A DNA stretch of 13,731 nt, from assembly GCA_900321265.1 (NCBI GenBank), contig ONVJ01000010.1, forward strand, positions 1 to 13,731, read 5' to 3'. This document shows positions 1-7,412 of the stretch, piece by piece. Position 1 is the first letter of the stretch, and each line of letters begins with the position of its first letter. A program made the position numbers and the translations under genes. Origin of the DNA: an uncultured Eubacteriales bacterium. GTDB taxonomy: Bacteria; Bacillota; Clostridia; Oscillospirales; CAG-272. Below the pieces are notes generated by a model, which searched no databases, was not told the DNA's origin, and saw only the letters and a list, made by a program, of their open reading frames with translations.

Positions 1-32
1 AGTATTTCGATGATCTGTTCCTTTACTGCCAT
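1..32 (-). CDS. 5' end of an unidentified leftward gene (partial, about 10 codons)
   Basis: An ATG on the minus strand at 32-30 opens a frame reading MAVKEQIIEI that runs off the left edge of the window. An AAAGG-type ribosome binding site lies about 8 nt upstream of it. A full consensus promoter lies about 30 nt further upstream with the correct orientation and spacing, which is the main reason to call this a real gene start. Ten residues are too few to identify a family. The opening resembles the N-terminal helix of several HTH-containing proteins, including BirA-type biotin ligases, but that is only a guess. Confidence 0.6.
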   Translation of the reverse strand, partial: MAVKEQIIEI

Positions 33-68
33 TTCGTGCCTTTCTGACGGATAAATCTATACAGTTAT

Positions 69-97
69 ATTTTACATTATTTATCCTGAGCTGTCAA
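69..97 (-). promoter_or_regulatory. Sigma-A-type promoter of the leftward gene
   Basis: On the minus strand a perfect -35 hexamer TTGACA (97-92) is followed, after exactly 17 nt, by the -10 hexamer TAAAAT (74-69). Transcription would start near 62, giving a leader of about 30 nt before the ATG at 32. This is a direct sequence match to the sigma-A consensus. Confidence 0.8.
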
Positions 98-138
98 CAC
101 CTTTCGGCCATATTTTTGCGGTCACGCTCTCCTTTTTC

Positions 139-172
139 TTGACTGAAGCCGTCAAATGTGATATCATATAAT
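139..172 (+). promoter_or_regulatory. Probable promoter of the era-recO-mutS2 transcript
   Basis: A -35-like TTGACT (139-144) is followed after 17 nt by TATCAT (162-167). A perfect TATAAT (167-172) overlaps this -10, but with TTGACT its spacer would be 22 nt, so the first pairing is more likely. Two small dyads overlap the site: TGATATCA at 159-166, and ATAATA/TATTAT around a TCAG loop at 168-183. They may be an operator or only AT-rich promoter composition. The -35 elements of this promoter and the divergent one are about 41 bp apart. Confidence 0.6.
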
Positions 173-201
173 ATCAGTATTATTATGAGAAAGTGTTGTC
201 T

Positions 202-223
202 GCCTCCCGCCTGCCGCGGAGGC
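202..223 (+). promoter_or_regulatory. Hairpin covering the era ribosome binding site
   Basis: GCCTCC (202-207) pairs perfectly with GGAGGC (218-223). The second arm contains the GGAGG that is the only good Shine-Dalgarno sequence for the era ATG at 235, 12 nt downstream. A further G-C/C-G pair (209-210 with 216-217) could tighten the loop. The pairing is read directly from the sequence. That it limits translation of era is inference. Confidence 0.45.
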
Positions 224-234
224 GGACGTGAAAG

Positions 235-1173
235 ATGAAAAGAACTGTCTTTATTTCGATAGTCGGCCGGCCGAACGCCGGAAAATCGACTCTGATGAAC
301 CGTCTGCTGGGGGAAAAGGTCGCGATCGTGTCGAGCAAGCCCCAGACGACGAGAAACTGCATACACGGCATCCTGACCGAGGGAGAGGATCAGTATGTCT
401 TCTTTGACACGCCGGGCATAAACCGGCCGAAGAACAGCCTCGGCGAGTATATGTCGGCGGCGGCAGACAGCGGACTCGAGCAGGGGGACGTCGTCCTCCT
501 CGTCTGCGACGTGACGAGGGCTCCTTCGCATATAGAAAAGGGTGTCATATCCTACCTTAAGAGCAGCGGGACGCCGTCGGTGCTCGCGCTCAACAAGATC
601 GATACCGCCGACCGCGAGGTCATCGCCGGAACGATCGCCGCCTACGCCGCCCTGCATGATTTCGACGCCGTCGTGCCGATCTCGGCGAAGAGGGGAAAGA
701 ACGTCGGCGAGCTGCTTGAGGAGCTCTCTCACTTTCTCCGCGAATCAGAGTGGTTCTTCCCCGACGACGCCGCGACCGACCAGACGATGCGGGAGTACAC
801 CTCTGAAATAATCAGGGAAAAGCTGCTGCGCGCCCTCGACCGCGAGGTCCCGCACGGGATCGCCGTTGTCATCGAGGACTACTCAGAGAATAACCGACAC
901 ACCTCGATACGCGCCGAGATAATCTGCGAAAAGACCTCTCACAAGGGTATCATCATCGGAAAGAACGGCGAGACGCTGAAGAAGGTCGGGACATACGCCA
1001 GAGAGGAGCTCGAGAAGGTAACCGGAGGGACGGTCTATCTCGATCTCTGGGTCAAGGTCAGGGAAAGATGGCGCGACAGCGAGGCGGCGGTAAGAAAACT
1101 GGGCTATGACAAAAAGGACATAGAGGGCTCGGGCGGCGAACGGAAGAAGCGGACCGGGTCCGCCGGAAGCTGA
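235..1173 (+). CDS. era: GTPase Era, 30S ribosome assembly factor
   Basis: Era is an essential-type GTPase that binds the 3' end of 16S rRNA during late 30S subunit maturation, at the inner face of the membrane or on the ribosome. The 312-residue protein shows all G motifs: G1 GRPNAGKS (11-18), the G2 threonines near 38-39, G3 DTPG (58-61), G4 NKID (120-123) and G5 SAK (150-152). The C-terminal type II KH RNA-binding domain follows, with its GxxG turn in GIIIGKNG (238-245) and the family signature LWVKVRERWR. A polar tail of about 18 residues rich in Gly, Lys and Ser extends past the usual end. The start is the ATG after GGAGG (218-222). It is the first gene of the plus-strand series, 19 nt before recO, as in many Bacillota. 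Confidence 0.97.
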   Translation: MKRTVFISIVGRPNAGKSTLMNRLLGEKVAIVSSKPQTTRNCIHGILTEGEDQYVFFDTPGINRPKNSLGEYMSAAADSGLEQGDVVLLVCDVTRAPSHIEKGVISYLKSSGTPSVLALNKIDTADREVIAGTIAAYAALHDFDAVVPISAKRGKNVGELLEELSHFLRESEWFFPDDAATDQTMREYTSEIIREKLLRALDREVPHGIAVVIEDYSENNRHTSIRAEIICEKTSHKGIIIGKNGETLKKVGTYAREELEKVTGGTVYLDLWVKVRERWRDSEAAVRKLGYDKKDIEGSGGERKKRTGSAGS

Positions 1174-1192
1174 GCGGCAGGGGAGGATCGAA

Positions 1193-2023
1193 GTGCCGGC
1201 TGATTTTTCAACAGACGCCCTTGTGATAAGGACGGTCCCGTCGGGAGAGAACGACAGGCTGCTGACGCTGCTCTCGGCAAAACAGGGAAGCATATCGGTG
1301 CTCGCCAAGGGGGCAAGGTCGCTCAAATCAAGGTATATGGCGGCCTGCATGCCCTTCGTATACGGGAATTTCGAGCTTCATCCCGGGAAGGGAGGTGATC
1401 TCTTCTTCCTGAGAGAGGGCTTCCCGACCGAGACCTTCAGGGAGATAGGCGGGGATATCGTCAAGACCTATCTTGCCCAGTATATATGCGACGTCTGCTG
1501 CGAGCTGTCGGGCCCCGGAGCCGGGGCGGAGGAGCTGCTTTCGCTTGCCCTGAACTCGCTCTACGCCCTGTCAGCGGGCGTCGCCGACGACGCGACCGTC
1601 AAGGCCGTCTTCGAATTCAGGGCGGCGTCGCTCTCGGGCTACGAGCCCGATCTGTCGGCATGCAGGCTCTGCGGAAAGGCGTCCGCCTCACGGTTTCAGC
1701 TCGACGTCATGAACGGCGGCATAGTGTGTCAGGACTGTATTAGCCTTGCTCCGAAGGCGGACCCGCTCTCGCGGGAGCCTGAGGTCGACAGATTCGGAAC
1801 AAGGTCGATCCTCATGCCGCTCACACCCGCGGCGCTCGAGGCGGTCAGATACTGCATCGGCGCCCCGGCAAAGAGGATGCTCTCCTTCAGACTCGGCGAC
1901 CGGTACGACCGCCGCTGCTTTGAGGAGGCCGCCGAGACCTATCTCCTCTCTCATCTTGAAAGAGGTTTTTCCTCCCTGTCCCAGTACAGGGAACTGTCGG
2001 CAGGCGGAGAGCCGAAGAGCTGA
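1193..2023 (+). CDS. recO: DNA repair protein RecO
   Basis: RecO helps RecR load RecA onto SSB-coated single-stranded DNA in the RecF recombinational repair pathway. The 276-residue protein begins with the OB-fold (about 1-80; ALVIRTVPSGENDRLLTLLS and the following SISVLAKGAR are typical). A helical domain follows, with a four-cysteine zinc site at C157, C160, C179 and C182 (CRLC and CQDC). The length is slightly above the usual 240-260. The start is GTG at 1193, supported by GGGAGG at 1181-1186 with 6-nt spacing; no better start lies nearby. It sits 19 nt after era, so the two are almost certainly one transcript. There is no sign of truncation. Confidence 0.95.
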   Translation: MPADFSTDALVIRTVPSGENDRLLTLLSAKQGSISVLAKGARSLKSRYMAACMPFVYGNFELHPGKGGDLFFLREGFPTETFREIGGDIVKTYLAQYICDVCCELSGPGAGAEELLSLALNSLYALSAGVADDATVKAVFEFRAASLSGYEPDLSACRLCGKASASRFQLDVMNGGIVCQDCISLAPKADPLSREPEVDRFGTRSILMPLTPAALEAVRYCIGAPAKRMLSFRLGDRYDRRCFEEAAETYLLSHLERGFSSLSQYRELSAGGEPKS

Positions 2024-2073
2024 CGCGCGCCGGCGGCAGAAATATTTAATTCCGAAAGTGAGATAATTCAGAT

Positions 2074-4467
2074 ATGTATTTGACCGATAAAACGGTGTCG
2101 CTCCTTGAGTTCGACAAGATAAGGGCGATGCTCGCCGGGCACGCCGGCACCGAAGGGTCGCGCCGTGCGGCGCTCGCCCTCATGCCCGACGACGATCCCG
2201 TCCGGGTCGAGGCCTCCCTCAAGCGGACGACCGACGCCAGGGCGCTGCTGAATGAAAAGGGAAAACCTCCATTCGGCGGGATAAAGGATCTTTCCTCACA
2301 TACCGAAAGGGCGGAAAAAGGGGCGATGCTCACGCCGGCGGAGCTGCTAGACGTGGCAAATCTGCTCAGGACCGCGAGGAGCCTTTACGAATACGGAAGG
2401 ACCAACCGCACCTTTCCCACCGTTCTTGACGAGATCTTCGACCGGCTGCTCGCCGACAAACAGCTTGAGAACCGGATCTTTACCTCGATCATCTCGGAGG
2501 ATACCGTTGCCGACGAGGCTTCGGCGACGCTTGCAGACATCAGAAGGAAGATCAGGCTCACGACAGTCAGGATCAGGGAGCTGCTTTCGAGATATACCGG
2601 CGGGGAATACGCGAAATACCTTCAGGAGAGCATCGTTACGATGCGCAACGGCAGGTACGTCATACCCGTCAAGGCCGAATGCAAAAACGAGATCAGGGGA
2701 CTCGTCCACGACACATCCTCCTCGGGAGCGACCTTCTTCATCGAGCCGATGGCGGTCGTCGAGGCCAACAACGAGCTGCACACCTACGAGGCGAAGGAGC
2801 GGTATGAGATCGAGAGGGTGCTCTACGATCTCTCCGCCGGAGTCGCCGACGCGGCTCAGCTGATCAGATACGACGCAGAAAACATCGACGAGCTGGCGCT
2901 CGTCTTCGCCTGCGCCTCCTTCGGCGAATCCTACGGCGGCGTCACTCCGGCGGTCGGGAACCGGAAGACGGGGATAAGGTATGTCGCCGCCCGCCATCCG
3001 CTGATCCCGGCCTCCCGTGTGGTACCGGTCGACATCAGGCTGGGCGGTCAGTTCGACACGGTGGTCATCACCGGCCCGAACACCGGCGGAAAGACGGTGA
3101 CGCTGAAGACGCTCGGGCTCTTTTCGCTGATGGCTCAGTCGGGACTTCAGATACCGGCCGGTGATGGCTCGCGCATATGCGTCTTCGACCGCATCCTGGT
3201 GGATCTGGGAGACGATCAGAGCATAGAGCAGTCGCTCTCGACCTTCTCGGCTCACATGGTGAACATCGTCTCGATAATGCAGGAGATCACCCCCGATTCG
3301 CTCGTCCTCTTCGACGAGCTTGGAGTCGGGACCGATCCGGTCGAAGGCGCGGCTCTCGCCGTCGCGATCATCGAGGCGGTCAGGGAGTGGGGGGCGCTCT
3401 GCGCCGCGACGACCCACTATTCCGAGCTCAAATCCTTCGCACTCTCGACACCCGGAGTGACTAACGCCTCCTGCGAATTCGACGTCGAGACCCTCCGCCC
3501 GACCTACAGGCTCACGATCGGGACTCCGGGCAGATCCTGCGCGATAGCGATCTCAGAGCGTCTCGGGCTTCCGGAGAAGATCATAAAGCGCGCCGAGGAG
3601 ACGGTGTCTGCCGACGACAGGCGGTTCGAGGACATACTCGCCCGGCTTGAGAAGGACAGGATCGAGGCCCAGCGCGAGAGGGAGGAGGCCGAGGCGATGC
3701 TCGCCGAAGCTAAGAAGGCGCGATCCGAGGCCGAGGAGGAGATACAGAAGAGGCTTTCCGCCGCCGCAAAGGAGGAGGAGACCGCCAGGGAAAAGGCCAG
3801 AACGATGGTTGAAGGCGCCAGGATCTCAAGCGAATTCATCTTCTCGCAGATAGAAAAAGTCAAAAAGGCAAAAGATACCGAAAAGGCCGCGGAGGAGCTG
3901 GAGGCCGCCCGACGTGCTCTCAGGGAGCATCTGAAGGAGAACGAGGAGGTCTTCAATCCGCCCGAGGCCGACAGCGATCCGGGTTACGTTCTGCCCAGAG
4001 AACTCAAAAAGGGCGACAGCGTCTGGCTGAAGAATCTGAAGCAGACGGGATACCTGCTCAGCGACCCCGATAAAAACGGATCGGTGACAGTACAGGTCGG
4101 CGGGCTGAGGACGAAGACGAAGCTTGACAATCTGAAGCTTGCCGAGGACGCCGTCACGGTGGTCGACGCCGGCGGGAACAGAAAGACTCCCTCCGAATAT
4201 GTCTCGAGGCCGGTCTCGAGGGCCTGCTCACCCGAGATCGATCTGCGCGGGATGACGGGTGACGAGGCCTGGATCGAGATCGACAGATACCTCGACAGCG
4301 CCGGGCTTGCCGGTCTGTCGTCGGTGAGACTTATACACGGGAAAGGGACCGGAGCGCTCAGAGCGGCTGTAAGGAGCCGACTCCGCGACGATCCCAGAGT
4401 CGCCTCGTTCAGATCGGGACAGCAGGGCGAGGGCGACACCGGCGTGACCGTGGTCGAACTGAAATGA
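2074..4467 (+). CDS. mutS2: MutS2-family ATPase/endonuclease with Smr domain
   Basis: MutS2 is a MutS paralogue without the mismatch-recognition domains. It restrains homologous recombination and, in Bacillus subtilis, acts on collided ribosomes. The 797-residue protein matches the family length (about 785). It has the N-terminal lever/clamp region (about 1-310), an ABC-type ATPase with Walker A GPNTGGKT (334-341) and Walker B LVLFDELG with D414-E415, a long charged coiled coil (about 515-640), and a C-terminal Smr nuclease domain with DLRG (723-726) and HGKGTG (755-760). All key residues look intact. The ATG at 2074 has only a weak ribosome binding site (GTGAG at 2058-2062), but the reading MYLTDKTVSLLEFDKI matches the family N-terminus. 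It lies 50 nt after recO. Confidence 0.96.
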   Translation: MYLTDKTVSLLEFDKIRAMLAGHAGTEGSRRAALALMPDDDPVRVEASLKRTTDARALLNEKGKPPFGGIKDLSSHTERAEKGAMLTPAELLDVANLLRTARSLYEYGRTNRTFPTVLDEIFDRLLADKQLENRIFTSIISEDTVADEASATLADIRRKIRLTTVRIRELLSRYTGGEYAKYLQESIVTMRNGRYVIPVKAECKNEIRGLVHDTSSSGATFFIEPMAVVEANNELHTYEAKERYEIERVLYDLSAGVADAAQLIRYDAENIDELALVFACASFGESYGGVTPAVGNRKTGIRYVAARHPLIPASRVVPVDIRLGGQFDTVVITGPNTGGKTVTLKTLGLFSLMAQSGLQIPAGDGSRICVFDRILVDLGDDQSIEQSLSTFSAHMVNIVSIMQEITPDSLVLFDELGVGTDPVEGAALAVAIIEAVREWGALCAATTHYSELKSFALSTPGVTNASCEFDVETLRPTYRLTIGTPGRSCAIAISERLGLPEKIIKRAEETVSADDRRFEDILARLEKDRIEAQREREEAEAMLAEAKKARSEAEEEIQKRLSAAAKEEETAREKARTMVEGARISSEFIFSQIEKVKKAKDTEKAAEELEAARRALREHLKENEEVFNPPEADSDPGYVLPRELKKGDSVWLKNLKQTGYLLSDPDKNGSVTVQVGGLRTKTKLDNLKLAEDAVTVVDAGGNRKTPSEYVSRPVSRACSPEIDLRGMTGDEAWIEIDRYLDSAGLAGLSSVRLIHGKGTGALRAAVRSRLRDDPRVASFRSGQQGEGDTGVTVVELK

Positions 4468-4499
4468 CCGCCGCCTGACTTTCGGCGGGGAAGGACAGA

Positions 4500-5975
4500 A
4501 TGATGAAAAAGAATTCCGAACTTAAAGTGCTTGGCATAGATCTGGGGGCCTCCAGCGGGCGCGGGATTCTCGGCAGTTTTGACGGGGAGCGCCTGAAGCT
4601 TGACGAGATATCCAGGTTCATAAATACCCCCGTCACAACACGCGGGATGCTCTGCTGGGATTTTCCCGCCCTCCTGCGCGACGTCAGGGCCGCGGCGGAA
4701 GCCGGCGCCGCCGGGGGAGCCCTATCCGCGGGAATCGACACATGGGGCGTGGACTACGGCTATATCTCCCGTGAAGGCGAACTGATCGCTCCCCCCGCCC
4801 ACTACCGCGACGGCAGGACCGACGGCATCCGGGTTTATTTTGAAAGATCGATGCCGGGCGACCGTCTCTACGGGATCACCGGCATACAGTCGATGAACTT
4901 CAATACCGTATATCAGCTTGCCGCCGACGTCAGAGACCGCCCGGAGCTTCCCGGAAAAGCATACAAAATGCTCTTTATGCCCGATCTGTTCGGATTTTTC
5001 CTGACGGGGGAGACCGCCTGCGAATACACTATCGCCTCGACCGGAGCGCTGCTCGACGCCCGGACCCGCGACCTGTCGGACGAGGTCCTGGCGGCGGCGG
5101 GAGTCGGCCGGTCGCTCTTTGCCCCGGTCATTCAGCCCGGACGTGTCCTCGGCAGTCACGTGACAGAGGCGGGCCGTGCTCTGAAGGTCATCAACGTGGC
5201 TTCTCACGACACCGCGAGCGCGGTGCTGTCGGTCCCGACGACGGCCGCTCCGGGAGATTTCGTGTATATCAGCTCGGGGACCTGGTCGCTCATGGGGACC
5301 GAGCTCACCTCACCGAGGATCGACGCCGACAGCCGCAGGATGAACTGGACGAACGAGGGCGGAGTATTCGGAACGGTAAGGTTTCTGAAGAATATTATGG
5401 GTCTGTGGCTGCTGCAGGAGTCGAGGAGACAGTGGGAGAGAGAGGGGAAGAAATATACCTTTGACGAGCTGTCTTCCGCTGCGGAGGCCGCGACGCCCTT
5501 CGGCTCGCTCATCGATCCCGACGCCCCCGAATTCGCCTCTCCGGGCGACCTTCCGGGAAGGATCGCAACCTTCTGCGCAAGGACCGGCCAGACGGTGCCC
5601 GAGACCCCGGGAGAGTGCGTCAGGATAATCTTCGATTCGCTCGCGCTCTGCTACCGCAGGACGCTTGAGAATCTGGCGGCTCAGACCGGGAAGAGACCTT
5701 CGGCGATCAACATCGTCGGAGGAGGCTCGAAGGATGTCACGCTGAACCGGCTGACCGCCGACGTATCGGGCCTGCCGGTGCTCGCGGGGCCCTCCGAGGC
5801 GACCGCCGCCGGGAACATCCTCATGCAGCTCATCTCGCTCGGGGAGATCTCGGGACTCGCCGAAGCCAGGGCGGTCGTCGCCTCTTCTTTTGAGACGCGC
5901 GAGTTTCTTCCCGACCCGTCAAGGGAAATATACGACAGGGCTTACGAAAGATTTCTCGGTATCCTCGGAAGATGA
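4500..5975 (+). CDS. rhaB: L-rhamnulokinase (FGGY-family sugar kinase)
   Basis: RhaB phosphorylates L-rhamnulose with ATP to L-rhamnulose 1-phosphate, the second step of cytoplasmic L-rhamnose catabolism. The 491-residue protein is the usual length. It follows the enterobacterial enzyme closely as I remember it: DLGASSGR (14-21, phosphate binding), DTWGVD (80-85), MLFMPDLFGFFLTG, ASHDTASAV with the expected catalytic base D237, YISSGTWSLMG, KNIMGLWLLQ, and the C-terminal FGGY signature GGGSKDVTLNRLTADVSG. The Shine-Dalgarno GGGGAAGGA ends 4 nt before the ATG at 4500 and 7 nt before a second in-frame ATG at 4503; the second start has better spacing. It lies 32 nt after mutS2. No rhaA, rhaD or rhamnose regulator is present, so the substrate rests on sequence similarity alone. 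Confidence 0.9.
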   Translation: MMKKNSELKVLGIDLGASSGRGILGSFDGERLKLDEISRFINTPVTTRGMLCWDFPALLRDVRAAAEAGAAGGALSAGIDTWGVDYGYISREGELIAPPAHYRDGRTDGIRVYFERSMPGDRLYGITGIQSMNFNTVYQLAADVRDRPELPGKAYKMLFMPDLFGFFLTGETACEYTIASTGALLDARTRDLSDEVLAAAGVGRSLFAPVIQPGRVLGSHVTEAGRALKVINVASHDTASAVLSVPTTAAPGDFVYISSGTWSLMGTELTSPRIDADSRRMNWTNEGGVFGTVRFLKNIMGLWLLQESRRQWEREGKKYTFDELSSAAEAATPFGSLIDPDAPEFASPGDLPGRIATFCARTGQTVPETPGECVRIIFDSLALCYRRTLENLAAQTGKRPSAINIVGGGSKDVTLNRLTADVSGLPVLAGPSEATAAGNILMQLISLGEISGLAEARAVVASSFETREFLPDPSREIYDRAYERFLGILGR

Positions 5976-5982
5976 GCCGATA

Positions 5983-6043
5983 TCACTGCGGGACGCCCGG
6001 GCGGAAGCTTTCCGCGGATATCCGGGACTCCCTGCCGCAGTGA
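5983..6043 (+). other. Long nested stem-loop between rhaB and the AEC transporter gene
   Basis: The structure begins 8 nt after the rhaB stop. It has an outer 9-bp perfect stem (TCACTGCGG 5983-5991 with CCGCAGTGA 6035-6043), a middle 5-bp stem (CCCGG 5996-6000 with CCGGG 6022-6026) and an inner 6-bp stem (GCGGAA 6001-6006 with TTCCGC 6010-6015). A 6-nt bulge holds part of a repeated GATATC (5979-5984 and 6017-6022). The 3' side is followed by AAAAAG, not a T run, so this is not a classical rightward intrinsic terminator. It may be an mRNA-stabilising or processing structure that separates the two cistrons, or a dispersed repeat. Confidence 0.6.
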
Positions 6044-6104
6044 AAAAGATCCCGCTGGCATAATACTGCCGAAGTGACCGGTCAAGGGAAGGAATGATGA
6101 TTCC

Positions 6105-7127
6105 ATGGCGAACAATCTGCTGCTCAGCCTGAATACGGTGCTGCCGATAGTCATTCTCGCGGCGGCTGGCGTGATCATGGGAAGACTGAAGCTTTTTCCC
6201 GACGCCTTTTTTGCCGGAGCCGACAAATTCGTCTTCAAGGTCGCGCTGCCCTGCATGATCTTTCTGCAGGTCTCGGGAGCAGATTTTTCGAAGAGCGCCT
6301 CATATCTGAAGCTCATGCTCTTCACGGTCGGAGCGCTGACGCTCTTCTGCGTCCTCTATTCGGTCGCAGTGCCTCTGTTCATAAAAGACAGAAGGAAGGC
6401 GGGAGCCTCGGTCCAGGGGATGTTCAGATCGAACGTCGCAATACTTGGCGCGGTGCTTATAGAGAACATGTTCGCAGACGGGGATATAAAAGCGGCTGCG
6501 GTGACCGCCTACGCTGTGGTTATGCCTTTCGTGGTGCTGATCTACAACATCTACGCGGTCGGCGTCCTCGCGGTCTTCATGCCGCGCGAGGAGCCGGCGG
6601 AAGGAGATGCGGCGGGATCGGCGGACGCCCCGAAGAAGAGAGGATTTACCGCCGCAGATTTCGGTCGGGCCTGCCTTGAAACGCTGAAGAATCCGCTGAT
6701 AATCGCCGTCTTTCTCGGCTTTCCCTTCATGTTTTTCGGAATAAAGATCCCCGACACCCTGAAAACCTCGATCAATTACTTTTCGCAGTGCACGACCGGG
6801 CTGGCGCTCGTGAGCCTGGGGGCGGGCTTTTCATTCTCGTCTCTCGCGGGGAATCTGGGGCTTGCCTCGATCGTCACCGCGGTGAAGACGGTACTTCAGC
6901 CGGCCATGGGGGTCGGCCTCGCATGGCTTCTCGGATTCAGAGGTCCCGAGCTCGCCGTGGCCTTCATCGTCTTCGGCACTCCTTCGGCGGTCAGCAGCTA
7001 TATCATGGCAAAGAATATGAACAGCGATCACGAGCTCGCCGGCCAGATCCTTCTTCTGACGACGGTGGTGTCGATCTTTACCATGTTCGGAGGCACCCTC
7101 CTCATGCGGGTGCTCGGATGGATCTGA
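6105..7127 (+). CDS. AEC (auxin efflux carrier) family transporter
   Basis: This is a 340-residue integral membrane protein of the AEC/Mem_trans family. Bacterial members move malate, malonate or other small organic anions, among other solutes. About ten hydrophobic segments are visible: near 5-25, 40-57, 67-90, 102-120, 130-155, 190-208, 222-240, 245-270, 275-298 and 312-338. A charged cytoplasmic loop (about 155-188) splits two five-helix halves, the usual AEC layout. Family-typical stretches include NTVLPIVILAAAGVIMGR at the N-terminus, FRSNVAILG in the first half, and FGTPSAVSSYIMAKNM near the end. The Shine-Dalgarno GGGAAGGA (6086-6093) is 11 nt from the ATG; nearer ATGs at 6094 and 6097 are out of frame. 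The substrate cannot be read from the sequence. Proximity to rhaB does not make it a rhamnose carrier, as known rhamnose transporters belong to other families. Confidence 0.88.
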   Translation: MANNLLLSLNTVLPIVILAAAGVIMGRLKLFPDAFFAGADKFVFKVALPCMIFLQVSGADFSKSASYLKLMLFTVGALTLFCVLYSVAVPLFIKDRRKAGASVQGMFRSNVAILGAVLIENMFADGDIKAAAVTAYAVVMPFVVLIYNIYAVGVLAVFMPREEPAEGDAAGSADAPKKRGFTAADFGRACLETLKNPLIIAVFLGFPFMFFGIKIPDTLKTSINYFSQCTTGLALVSLGAGFSFSSLAGNLGLASIVTAVKTVLQPAMGVGLAWLLGFRGPELAVAFIVFGTPSAVSSYIMAKNMNSDHELAGQILLLTTVVSIFTMFGGTLLMRVLGWI

Positions 7128-7412
7128 CGGCTTTCCCGTCATATCCGATCCTTGTCTTAGCGGACTGAAAGCTTGATCATCCGGCTGTCTGTCGGCAGAT
7201 CAGATGCGCAACCGGTGGAAATCGATAGGTAAAAAAACTGTAAAATAATCCTCATCAGGCGCCGGCTTTTTGTCGCTTTTTTTCAAAAACTGAGCCCTCG
7301 GTGTTTTTTATGTTGCAGAAAGACATAAGTTTGTTGTATAATATTATTGTATTTATGCCGCCCGGCGGCGGTATCGGTACCAAATTAAATAAAGAATAAG
7401 GCGGGACGGACA
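7128..7412. other. 285-nt intergenic region before the PRPP synthetase gene
   Basis: This spacer is clearly richer in A/T than its neighbours. It holds a weak imperfect hairpin (TTGATC 7173-7178 with GATCAG 7198-7203, inner CCG/CGG), then a stretch with several A and T runs (about 7230-7310). Within that, GC-rich bases near 7258-7266 followed by T runs could be a poor terminator for the transporter gene. The prs promoter follows. In the leader, a short hairpin GCCGC-CCG-GCGGC lies at 7357-7369. I see no ORF with a ribosome binding site and no riboswitch class that I recognise. Confidence 0.5.
7314..7342 (+). promoter_or_regulatory. Promoter of the PRPP synthetase gene
   Basis: TTGCAG (7314-7319) and a perfect TATAAT (7337-7342) are separated by 17 nt. 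Transcription would start near 7349, giving a leader of about 64 nt before the ATG at 7413. The -10 lies inside a 10-bp palindrome, ATAATATTAT (7338-7347). Confidence 0.75.

Noticed and set aside
2347..3417. Long minus-strand open frame (356 codons) opposite mutS2
   Set aside because: It lies wholly within mutS2, is rich in Arg, Asp and Gly as expected for antisense GC-rich code, has no recognisable domain, and mutS2 has all its motifs.
7128..7330. Possible riboswitch upstream of prs
   Set aside because: There are only short imperfect helices, the region lies upstream of the likely transcription start (about 7349), and no known aptamer core is recognisable.
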